Program-made: the position numbers and the translations under genes | Assembly: GCA_003501485.1 (NCBI GenBank) | Contig: DNPJ01000002.1 | Location: 4,407-19,356, forward strand | Direction of reading: 5' to 3' | From: Bacillota bacterium | GTDB taxonomy: Bacteria > Bacillota_I > Bacilli_A > RFN20 > CAG-826 | DNA length: 14,950 nt | Shown here: positions 1-6,919 of the stretch, in pieces | Position numbering within the stretch: the stretch's first letter is position 1 | Layout: each line of letters starts with the position of its first letter | Notes under the pieces: generated by a model | What the model saw: the letters and a program-made list of their open reading frames with translations, nothing else | Databases searched by the model: none | What the model was told of the DNA's origin: nothing

Positions 1-266
1 CGATTGCTGTTACAGTTTCAAATCTTAAATCATATAGCGAAGACGAGGAAATTAATTCGGCTATTACGAAATTATATGATGATGTTAAATATAGTTCTTC
101 AGCATCAAGTGATAAAACAAAAGAAATTGAAACTGAATTCGAAGAACAAATTACAGCGATTAAAATGATGCTTAAAAATGATTCTGATAAAGAAACAGTT
201 TTAAAAGCACTCAAAACCGCAGAAAAGATTTTACAAAATCGTAATCAACTTTTAGCTATTAGATAA
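1..266 (+). CDS. C-terminal part of an unknown helical protein (5' truncated)
   Basis: An open frame enters from the left edge (first full codon at base 3) and ends at TAA 264-266, giving 87 residues. The visible part is rich in Glu, Lys, Asp and Ser and looks helical: a DEEIN segment, then a VKYSSSASSDK stretch, then a long amphipathic helix ending QNRNQLLAIR. No catalytic motif is visible. The next gene starts one base after the stop, so the two are almost certainly co-transcribed. From memory only, the YSSSASS-plus-helix layout recalls C-termini of uncharacterised two-helix membrane proteins in Clostridia; I cannot confirm this. The N-terminal part, which would decide the family, lies outside the window. 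Confidence 0.75.
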   Translation, partial: IAVTVSNLKSYSEDEEINSAITKLYDDVKYSSSASSDKTKEIETEFEEQITAIKMMLKNDSDKETVLKALKTAEKILQNRNQLLAIR

Positions 267-267
267 T

Positions 268-1080
268 ATGGAAGGTGAAAAATATCATTGTCAAGGATGT
301 GGAAGTGAAATTCCGGCATCTTTGATAAATTTTAAGACAAGAAGAGCTAAATGTCCTTGGTGTGGACTTGATGTAGTTTTTCCAAAAAGACATTCAACCG
401 CCTCTCCAAATGCTCAAATTGCTTTAAACGAAGCAATGAAATTGTTTTTAGAAGGCAATTATGAATCTTCTAAAAGTTGTGCTGAATCCGCTCTTTCAAT
501 GACAAATAATAATGCTGCGGCACTATTTATTATCAATTATTACAAAGCGTATATCGCTGAAATCAAAAATTCGCATGCAATGGATGTTTTCTTTAAAGAA
601 AAACTTCCGGATGCTGAATTTGAAATTGAAGAAGAAGAAATGTTTAAACAATTGCTTCTCAAGACAATTCTTAATATTGGGCAATATGAAGAACAAATAT
701 TGTCTAAATTTGCTGAATATGATGATCCAAAGGAATTAAGTGAATTTGTTGAAGCTTTTTCCCCTTGCCTTATCCTTTCACGTTCAACCATCGATTGGTT
801 TACACCAAACATGGCTGAAACATATAAAGAAATAAGCAAAAGAACATCAATACCAAAAACATGGTATTCCCTTTATAGTAGCCTTATTAAAAATCCCGAT
901 TCACCTTTTGTTAACAATACATTCTATTTGAAAACAAAAACTCAAAGAATCTACAAAGAATTTATTCTTCCAATCGGAGAAATATTCTCATGTATTAAAG
1001 ATGAAAATAATAAAGAGAAATTTAATAATGCTTATCAAAAAGTGAAAAGAGCATATGAATCCAAAATGCAAATCGAATAA
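268..1080 (+). CDS. Zinc-ribbon protein with TPR-like helices, unknown function
   Basis: This 270-residue protein starts with a four-cysteine zinc ribbon (CxxC at residues 8-11 and 29-32, the second being CPWC). A helical stretch at about 48-95 follows (ALNEAMKLFLEGNYESSKSCAE...), with the spacing of a tetratricopeptide repeat pair. The remainder is helical with no motif I recognise. It has no signal peptide or membrane segment, so it should be cytosolic. The start is one base after the stop of the preceding frame and has no clear Shine-Dalgarno, which suggests translational coupling or reinitiation. The next gene follows after 13 bases with a good AAAGGAG. Zinc ribbon plus TPR suggests an adaptor or scaffold for the membrane protein encoded next; that role is inference. 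Confidence 0.85.
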   Translation: MEGEKYHCQGCGSEIPASLINFKTRRAKCPWCGLDVVFPKRHSTASPNAQIALNEAMKLFLEGNYESSKSCAESALSMTNNNAAALFIINYYKAYIAEIKNSHAMDVFFKEKLPDAEFEIEEEEMFKQLLLKTILNIGQYEEQILSKFAEYDDPKELSEFVEAFSPCLILSRSTIDWFTPNMAETYKEISKRTSIPKTWYSLYSSLIKNPDSPFVNNTFYLKTKTQRIYKEFILPIGEIFSCIKDENNKEKFNNAYQKVKRAYESKMQIE

Positions 1081-1093
1081 AAAGGAGTAAATT

Positions 1094-2908
1094 ATGGATT
1101 ATATTGATTTATCTGGCGTTTATAATGCGATTAATCGAGCAACATCAACCATCAACAGCAATCTTCAAGTAGTTGATTCACACGTTGATCGAGTCGAGCA
1201 AAATCTTAAAGCGGCTAATGAAGAAATTAGATATTTAAAATCTCAATTAGTCGAAATGGCTAGAAACCAAAAACTTAACGCTGCATTACAACGAGCTTTA
1301 ACTGAAATCGTTCGTATTAGACAAGAACTTGAACAAAAATTTGGTACACAAAAACTTGTTCGTGAGAACATGCTTGGAATTTTACAGGCAACTGATTTGG
1401 GTTTAATTACAAAAACAACAATTTCTAGATGTACCGAAGAGCTCATGATTAGTGCACCTAAATATTGGCTAGCGCCTGCTCTTGTTGCTCTTGCAGCGTG
1501 GATCAGTGATAATAAATCACTCGCTAAACGCGCAGTTAAAGAAGCGGTGAAGCGTGATAAAGAAAAAACATATCTTTTGTTTGCGCTTATTACCCGCCGT
1601 GTTAATGCTGGTAGAATTGCTGCTGGCAAAGAAGGCACAAATAGTTGTTTCATTTGGTTAAATAAATATTTTGGCATGTTAGATTGCCATAAAATGAAAA
1701 GATCAATTATCGCCTATATTGACGCTTACACTAACGGCGTTTTTGGCGATGATAAAGATAACATCTGCCGCGATAATATTAATAACTGGATTAAAACATT
1801 AATGGATGAAAATCCAGATTTCGTCTCAGAACAAAGAGCTTATTGGCTTGAATTCTTCAATAAGAAGGCTGAAGTCGCTGATTTAACAAGCTCTGTTTAT
1901 TCAGAAGAATTCAGTGCATTACAAAAAATATGCCCAGAGTACGATAAAATTGAACCTTTTGTAACAAGACTATCTACCGTTGTTGTTGAAAACGCTGAAG
2001 ACGGGAACATCAAATCATATTTCGAAGACATTGAAAATCAACAAGCTGATACAGAAAAACTTGTTAATGATATCGATGATCAATTAATTAGACTTGTTAG
2101 TAATTACGAAGATGATGAAGTTGCATTAAGACGCGAAGAAGAAAGAAATGAATTAATCAAAAAATATAATGGTTCAGAAGAGGCCGCTGACAAAATTATG
2201 AGTGCCAAAGACTTAGTTAACGCCGAACTTGAACAACACGTTGACTTTGTCGAACGTCTTAGATCTTCCATTACAAATGATAGAGAACCAATTTCTGCAA
2301 GAAAAACTGCTTTCTCATTTATGAAAGGTTATATCGGCGAAGCGTATAATCAATTCTTAAATGAATATAAAGATGATTATCCTGAAGAAATTAATTTTGT
2401 TATTAATGATTCAGGAAAAGTATGCAATGCAAAACCATTCAAATGGGACGGAAAAACAACTGATTGTAGCAATGAAGAAGAATTAAAAACATCATTAAGA
2501 AATACTTATGACGAAAATGAAAAGAAAACTTTATCTACAATTATTGATACACATGGTCAAGAAGAAATCAAAAAAGGTAAAATTACATGGCTCGTCGGTT
2601 TATCAATTGCTCTTGTTTCAATAATTCTTGGAATTGTTTTGCAAGTTGCGGTTGGTGGTTTCTGGTGGGCTCTCGCCCTTGTTGGTGGCATTGCTGGAGC
2701 AATCGTATTTATTGTCGGTCTTGTTAAATCTAGTAACGGCACTAAAGAATTGGCTCTTAACACCAATAAAAGAGGCGAAGTTAAGAAATATTTTGCAAAT
2801 AATAAGAACGAATCACTTAATTTATTAGATAAGGCTTTAAGTGCTAGACGAATCGCAGACAACACTGTCCTTGAATTTAATCAATCTAGTGATGCTGACA
2901 AATTATAA
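1094..2908 (+). CDS. Conserved coiled-coil protein with C-terminal membrane hairpin, unknown function
   Basis: A 604-residue protein with AAAGGAG at 1081-1087 before the ATG. Residues about 15-90 have coiled-coil character (Gln/Glu/Arg-rich, with regular Leu/Ile/Val). A compact, probably globular helical region with segments such as TISRCTEELM and SAPKYWLAPALVALAAW spans about 100-270. A charged Asp/Glu/Lys-rich region covers about 300-490. Two hydrophobic helices follow at about 499-521 and 524-546, separated by a very short turn, and then about 58 polar residues. With no signal peptide, the likely topology is a hairpin in the membrane with both ends in the cytoplasm. I recall similar conserved hypothetical proteins in Firmicutes but no assigned function. 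The operon also encodes the zinc-ribbon protein and a small acidic protein, so the products probably act together. Confidence 0.88.
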   Translation: MDYIDLSGVYNAINRATSTINSNLQVVDSHVDRVEQNLKAANEEIRYLKSQLVEMARNQKLNAALQRALTEIVRIRQELEQKFGTQKLVRENMLGILQATDLGLITKTTISRCTEELMISAPKYWLAPALVALAAWISDNKSLAKRAVKEAVKRDKEKTYLLFALITRRVNAGRIAAGKEGTNSCFIWLNKYFGMLDCHKMKRSIIAYIDAYTNGVFGDDKDNICRDNINNWIKTLMDENPDFVSEQRAYWLEFFNKKAEVADLTSSVYSEEFSALQKICPEYDKIEPFVTRLSTVVVENAEDGNIKSYFEDIENQQADTEKLVNDIDDQLIRLVSNYEDDEVALRREEERNELIKKYNGSEEAADKIMSAKDLVNAELEQHVDFVERLRSSITNDREPISARKTAFSFMKGYIGEAYNQFLNEYKDDYPEEINFVINDSGKVCNAKPFKWDGKTTDCSNEEELKTSLRNTYDENEKKTLSTIIDTHGQEEIKKGKITWLVGLSIALVSIILGIVLQVAVGGFWWALALVGGIAGAIVFIVGLVKSSNGTKELALNTNKRGEVKKYFANNKNESLNLLDKALSARRIADNTVLEFNQSSDADKL

Positions 2909-2922
2909 TAAAGGAGTAATTT

Positions 2923-3129
2923 ATGCCAGATTTAGATAATAATTTTCCAGTTATTGATAATAACGAAGCAAACGATCTTGAAAAAGAATTTGGTTTCGAT
3001 GATGAATTAAGTAAAGAATTTGAAACTGAAGTCAAAAAAATGAAAGAACAAGCAACTCTTTCAGAAGATTTAAGTGGATACGCTAAAGGATTCCCTGATT
3101 GGGACCTTCTCCCACCTGATGAAAAATAA
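2923..3129 (+). CDS. Small acidic protein with a WDLLPP tail, unknown function
   Basis: This 68-residue protein has a strong ribosome binding site (AAAGGAG ending about 7 bases before the ATG) and lies 14 bases after the 604-residue gene. It is very acidic and mostly charged helix (EKEFGFDDELSKEFETEVKK), then ends in a conspicuous aromatic/proline tail, GYAKGFPDWDLLPPDEK. It has no membrane segment and no cysteines. The tail looks like a short linear docking peptide rather than a folded domain. As the last gene before the terminator at 3219-3245, it may be a partner or adaptor of the two proteins encoded upstream. I do not recognise the family. Confidence 0.8.
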   Translation: MPDLDNNFPVIDNNEANDLEKEFGFDDELSKEFETEVKKMKEQATLSEDLSGYAKGFPDWDLLPPDEK

Positions 3130-3218
3130 AATTATATGCTAAATTTTTAGTTTTCTTTAGCTTTATAAGTCAATAGAGTTTTGACAAAATTTATAGCGCG
3201 ATAACAAAAAAACTTAGT

Positions 3219-3245
3219 AAGTGCATCATTATTGGTGCACTTTTC
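3219..3245 (+). terminator. Rho-independent terminator of the unknown operon
   Basis: AAGTGCATC pairs with GGTGCACTT (9 bp, one T-G wobble) around an ATTATT loop and is followed by TTTTCT. It is 90 bases after the acidic-protein gene. A weaker hairpin, GCTAAA (3138-3143) with TTTAGC (3156-3161), lies closer to the stop. The rest of 3130-3310 shows nothing further that I can support. Confidence 0.75.
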
Positions 3246-3310
3246 TATTGCTGTGGATTTAATAATCATTTTCCATTCATCTATATTGGTTATAGTGTAA
3301 ATATATTTTT

Positions 3311-3337
3311 TTGTTAAACTGCAAATATTGCTTGTTA
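3311..3337 (+). repeat. Direct repeat of TTGTTA, candidate operator
   Basis: TTGTTA occurs at 3311-3316 and again at 3332-3337, a 21-base period (two helical turns); the second copy is the -35 element. Between them lies the small inverted repeat GCAA-ATA-TTGC (3321-3331). Such an arrangement could bind a helix-turn-helix protein, possibly the HTH domain encoded just downstream. In a sequence this AT-rich, chance is a real alternative. Confidence 0.3.
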
Positions 3338-3359
3338 TACATATTATTTACTCTATAAT
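3332..3359 (+). promoter_or_regulatory. SigA-type promoter of the capE-G-F cassette, probably leaderless
   Basis: TTGTTA (3332-3337, 4 of 6 matches to the -35 consensus), a 16-base spacer, and a perfect TATAAT (3354-3359). The start codon A is at 3366, only 7 bases after the -10, so the predicted +1 falls on or next to the ATG. No Shine-Dalgarno precedes the ATG, which agrees with a leaderless transcript. Confidence 0.6.
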
Positions 3360-3365
3360 TTAAGT

Positions 3366-4559
3366 ATGGAATTAAAAGAAATACGCAAAAACTGCAAATT
3401 AACTCAAGAAGAGGCTTCTAAAATCGTTGGCATGCCTCTTAGAACTTATGTTAAATACGAAAATGATGAAAAAAATGCTGATGAATTAAAACTAGAGCGC
3501 ATAAAGGAAATACTTCTCGAACATGCCGCAAAAGATACATCTATTCTAAAAGACAAAGTTTTACTTATTACTGGTGGAACAGGATCTTTTGGTCACGCTG
3601 TAGTGGATAGATTCCTTAATACTGAAATAAAAGAAATAAGAATTTTGTCTCGCGATGAGAAAAAACAAGACGATATGCGTAAAGCATATAATAATTCTAA
3701 ACTTAAATTTTATATTGGAGATGTTAGAAATCTCTCTAGTATAAGTGATGCTTTTAAAGGCGTTGATTATGTTTTTTCTGCTGCCGCTCTTAAACAAGTT
3801 CCATCTTGTGAATTTTTTCCAATGGAAGCTGTAAGAACAAACGTTATTGGAAGTGATAATGTTATTACTGCTTGCATTAATAATCACGTAAAGAAAGCGA
3901 TATTTTTATCAACTGATAAAGCTGCATATCCAATTAACGCGATGGGTATATCGAAAGCTTTGATGGAAAAAAATGTCATTGCTAGGAGCAGACAGCTTTT
4001 AAAAGACGACACGATTTTATGTTTAACTAGATATGGAAATGTCATGGCTAGTCGAGGAAGTGTTATTCCTTTATTTCTAAATCAAATTAAAGAAGGGAAG
4101 CCTATTACAATTACCAATCCTGATATGACAAGATTTATGATGACTCTTGATGATGCAGTTGATTTAGTTTTGTATGCGTTTGAAAATGGAGAACAAGGAG
4201 ATTTGTTTGTTCAAAAAGCACCCGCTGCAACTATAGATACATTAGCACAAGCGATTATACAATTAACGGGGAGCAAAACTGGTATTAGTTATATTGGTAC
4301 AAGGCATGGAGAAAAACTATTTGAAACACTTGTAACTCAAGAAGAAATGTTAAAAAGTGTTGATATGGGAAATTTCTTTTGCGTTAAAGCGGATAACCGC
4401 GACTTAAATTATGATAAATATTTTTCGAAAGGAAATAAAAAATTAAATCTTGGTGAAAGCTATACATCTCATAACACAAAGAGATTGGATATAGAAGGAA
4501 TGAAAAAACTTTTGAAGAAATTAGAACTTTTTGGTGGAAGTGTTAAACAACACGAATAG
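3366..4559 (+). CDS. capE: HTH-fused UDP-GlcNAc 4,6-dehydratase/5-epimerase (CapE/FnlA/WbjB family)
   Basis: A 397-residue protein. Residues about 3-50 form an XRE-type helix-turn-helix (LKEIRKNCKLTQEEASKIVG...RTYVKYEN). From about 62 onward it is a complete CapE/FnlA enzyme of about 336 residues, the usual family size of about 340. The Rossmann motif TGGTGSFG is at 69-76. TDK lies at 183-185, and Met193-x3-Lys197 replaces the Tyr-x3-Lys of ordinary SDR enzymes, as expected for the SMK-type members of this family. The known CapE reaction converts UDP-GlcNAc to a UDP-2-acetamido-2,6-dideoxy-L-hexulose, the first step to UDP-N-acetyl-L-fucosamine. The ATG at 3366 is the only reasonable start because the HTH begins at residue 3 and no in-frame start lies near upstream. 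The HTH is an addition to the family and might bind the cassette's own promoter; that is inference. Confidence 0.93.
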   Translation: MELKEIRKNCKLTQEEASKIVGMPLRTYVKYENDEKNADELKLERIKEILLEHAAKDTSILKDKVLLITGGTGSFGHAVVDRFLNTEIKEIRILSRDEKKQDDMRKAYNNSKLKFYIGDVRNLSSISDAFKGVDYVFSAAALKQVPSCEFFPMEAVRTNVIGSDNVITACINNHVKKAIFLSTDKAAYPINAMGISKALMEKNVIARSRQLLKDDTILCLTRYGNVMASRGSVIPLFLNQIKEGKPITITNPDMTRFMMTLDDAVDLVLYAFENGEQGDLFVQKAPAATIDTLAQAIIQLTGSKTGISYIGTRHGEKLFETLVTQEEMLKSVDMGNFFCVKADNRDLNYDKYFSKGNKKLNLGESYTSHNTKRLDIEGMKKLLKKLELFGGSVKQHE

Positions 4560-4568
4560 GATGAAATT

Positions 4569-5720
4569 ATGAAACATTTTTTAGATAACGGAAAAATTAA
4601 ATTAATGATTATTGTTGGCACTCGTCCAGAAATAATTCGTCTTTCAAGCGTCATCAATAAATGTCGTCAATATTTTGATACATTACTTGTGCATACAGGC
4701 CAAAATTATGACCATAATCTTAATGAAGTTTTCTTTGAAGAATTAGGAATTAATTCACCTGACATATATTTAGATGTTAAAAGAGATAATTTAGGCCAAA
4801 CATTAGGAGACATCATTGCAAAATCATATGAAGTAATGATTGAAACAAAACCTGAAGCAGTTTTAGTTTTGGGTGACACAAATAGTTGTTTATCGACAAT
4901 TCCCGCAAAAAGACTTCATATTCCTATTTTTCATATGGAAGCAGGCAATAGATGCAAAGATGAATGTCTGCCTGAGGAAACAAATAGAAGAATAGTTGAC
5001 ATTATTTCTGATGTTAATATTGCTTATAGCGAGCACGCTAGAAGATACTTGATTGAATGCGGTCTTCCAAAAGAAAGAATATTTGTGAGTGGATCCCCTA
5101 TGGCGGAGGTATTAACTAAAAATATTCAATCAATTGAAAATAGCAATATATTAGATAAATTAGGACTAACAAAAAATAAATATATTCTTTTGAGTGCTCA
5201 TAGGGAGGAAAATATTGACGATGACAAAAATTTCTTCTCTTTATTTAACGCCATAAACGCTTTGGCAGAAAAATACGACATGCCAATTTTATATTCATGT
5301 CATCCAAGAAGTAAAAATAAATTATTAAAAACAGGTTTTAAGTTAGATAAACGCGTAATAATGCATGAACCATTAGGATTTTTTGATTATAACAATCTTC
5401 AAATGAACGCTTTTGCAATTATTTCTGATAGCGGAACTCTTCCTGAAGAAAGTAGTTTCTATACTTCGATACATAAACCAATAGCGGCAGTATGCATTCG
5501 CACATCTACCGAAAGACCTGAAGCTCTTGACGAAGCATGCTTTGTTTTAGCGGGAATAGATGAAAAGAGCCTTCTTCAAGCTGTGGAAGTGGCTATTAAA
5601 AATAAAGAAGGTGCAAAACCAGTTAGTGACTATCTTGATTTAAATGTTTCAGATAAAATTGTAAAATTAATTCAAAGTTATACAAACATCGTAAATAAAG
5701 TCGTCTATCATAAATATTAA
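4569..5720 (+). CDS. capG: UDP-N-acetyl-L-talosamine 2-epimerase (CapG/FnlC/WbjD; UDP-GlcNAc 2-epimerase fold)
   Basis: This 383-residue protein has the signature blocks of the UDP-GlcNAc 2-epimerase family: VGTRPEIIR near the N-terminus, LVHTGQNYD, VLGDTNS, HMEAGNRC, PEETNRRIVD, LSAHREEN and SDSGTLPEES. Length fits the family (about 375). The HMEAGNRC/LPEETNRR combination and its partners place it with CapG/FnlC, which epimerises C2 of UDP-6-deoxy-L-TalNAc to give UDP-L-FucNAc, rather than with the housekeeping MnaA/WecB. It starts 9 bases after capE with an AGGATG-type ribosome binding site and is followed after one base by capF. The cassette order is E-G-F, whereas S. aureus capE-F-G and fnlABC have the epimerase last. 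It should be a soluble cytoplasmic enzyme. Confidence 0.93.
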   Translation: MKHFLDNGKIKLMIIVGTRPEIIRLSSVINKCRQYFDTLLVHTGQNYDHNLNEVFFEELGINSPDIYLDVKRDNLGQTLGDIIAKSYEVMIETKPEAVLVLGDTNSCLSTIPAKRLHIPIFHMEAGNRCKDECLPEETNRRIVDIISDVNIAYSEHARRYLIECGLPKERIFVSGSPMAEVLTKNIQSIENSNILDKLGLTKNKYILLSAHREENIDDDKNFFSLFNAINALAEKYDMPILYSCHPRSKNKLLKTGFKLDKRVIMHEPLGFFDYNNLQMNAFAIISDSGTLPEESSFYTSIHKPIAAVCIRTSTERPEALDEACFVLAGIDEKSLLQAVEVAIKNKEGAKPVSDYLDLNVSDKIVKLIQSYTNIVNKVVYHKY

Positions 5721-5721
5721 T

Positions 5722-6834
5722 ATGAACATTCTTGTAACTGGGTCGAAAGGTTTTATTGGTAAGCATCTTTGTCTTACTTTAAAAAGAAACAATTATAATG
5801 TTTTCGAATACGATATTGATTCGAATAAGAAAGATTTAGTTACCTATATTAAAAATGCTGACTTTGTTATCCATTTAGCGGGAATCAATCGTCCTTTAAG
5901 TAAGGATGAGTTTTATGACGGAAATACGAATTTTACGAAGTTTTTAGTGGATTTAATAAAAGAAAACAATAGGCTGGAATTGCCTATAATAATGGCTTCT
6001 TCTATACAGGCTGAATTAGATAACGATTATGGAAAAAGCAAACTACTTGCTGAGAATTATCTTTTTAGTAGTGGACTAAATGTTTTTATATATAGATTAA
6101 AGAATGTTTTTGGAAAATGGTGCAAGCCAAATTATAACAGTGTTTTCGCGACTTTTTCATATAATATTGCTCATAATCTAGATATTCATATAAATGATAA
6201 AAATGCATATGTTAATTTTAATTATGTTATCGATGTTGTTAATGAATTTATGAATGTTATTAGTTCAAATAAAATAGGTAGCAAAAAAATCTTATATATT
6301 GAACCATCATATAAAATATCTCTCACCTTTTTAGCGGATCTTCTTTATTATTTTAAAAAAGAAGTGGAAAGCGATAATCACCTTCCCATTATTAATAATG
6401 ATTTTGAGTTAAAAGCGTTTATTTCGTTTTTAGATTATTTAAGTGGTGATGGTTACTTTTATAATTTTGCAAGTGATGATAGAGGATTTTTTGAAGAACT
6501 TTATAAATCAAAAAAATATGGTCAAATAAGTTTAAATATGTCATATCCGCATATAACAAAAGGCGGACATTATCACACATATAAAAAAGAATTATTTTAC
6601 GTTGTAAAAGGAAAATGTGAAATTATTCAAGAAAGCGTTAAAGACAATAAAAAGATTGTCGATATAGTAAGCGCTGACGAAAAAAAGATTATTAACATTT
6701 TGCCAAATTATATTCATAGCATTACAAATATAGGTGACAATAATTCACTTACTTTGATGTGGATTAGTGAAATCTTTGATAAAAATAATCCTGATACTTA
6801 TAAAGTCGAACTTTCAAAGGACGCAAATAAATAA
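5722..6834 (+). CDS. capF: Bifunctional UDP-sugar 3-epimerase/4-reductase with cupin domain (CapF/FnlB/WbjC)
   Basis: A 370-residue protein, matching the length of S. aureus CapF. The N-terminal SDR domain has the nucleotide motif TGSKGFIG (6-13) and the catalytic Tyr103-x3-Lys107 (YGKSK). The C-terminal cupin (about 260-370) carries metal-type ligands His283, His285 and Glu290 in TKGGHYHTYKKELFYVVKG, with a further His332 in NYIHS. It ends with the typical LMWISEIFDKNNPDTY block. Known CapF proteins epimerise C3 (cupin) and reduce C4 (SDR) of the CapE product, using NADPH. It starts one base after the capG stop with no visible Shine-Dalgarno, so translation probably depends on capG being translated. 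It is the last gene of the cassette. Confidence 0.93.
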   Translation: MNILVTGSKGFIGKHLCLTLKRNNYNVFEYDIDSNKKDLVTYIKNADFVIHLAGINRPLSKDEFYDGNTNFTKFLVDLIKENNRLELPIIMASSIQAELDNDYGKSKLLAENYLFSSGLNVFIYRLKNVFGKWCKPNYNSVFATFSYNIAHNLDIHINDKNAYVNFNYVIDVVNEFMNVISSNKIGSKKILYIEPSYKISLTFLADLLYYFKKEVESDNHLPIINNDFELKAFISFLDYLSGDGYFYNFASDDRGFFEELYKSKKYGQISLNMSYPHITKGGHYHTYKKELFYVVKGKCEIIQESVKDNKKIVDIVSADEKKIINILPNYIHSITNIGDNNSLTLMWISEIFDKNNPDTYKVELSKDANK

Positions 6835-6841
6835 GTAGCGG

Positions 6842-6860
6842 AAAACAATAATATTGTTTT
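6842..6860. repeat. 19-bp palindrome after capF, weak terminator or operator
   Basis: AAAACAATA-A-TATTGTTTT is a perfect inverted repeat 8 bases after the capF stop. The stem is purely AT apart from one C-G pair, and it is followed by ACCTAAA, not by a long T run. It is therefore only a weak terminator candidate, or possibly a protein binding site for the downstream gene. Further on, TTAAAAATT occurs twice with an 11-base period (6873-6881, 6884-6892), i.e. phased A-tracts. Confidence 0.4.
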
Positions 6861-6919
6861 ACCTAAAAACACTTAAAAATTAATTAAAAATTTGTTTTAA
6901 TAATTATAAGGAGATACTT

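Noticed and set aside
1243..1677. Minus-strand open frame of 144 codons within the 604-residue gene
   Set aside because: It lies fully inside a gene with good ribosome binding site and domain structure, and its product is an unlikely Ser/Arg/Ala-rich sequence; it is a shadow.
3181..3210. TTGACA at 3181 as a promoter
   Set aside because: No -10 hexamer is found 16-18 bases downstream, and the terminator hairpin follows directly.
4569..5720. Housekeeping UDP-GlcNAc 2-epimerase (MnaA/WecB)
   Set aside because: The HMEAGNRC and LPEETNRRIVD blocks and the flanking capE and capF genes fit CapG/FnlC.
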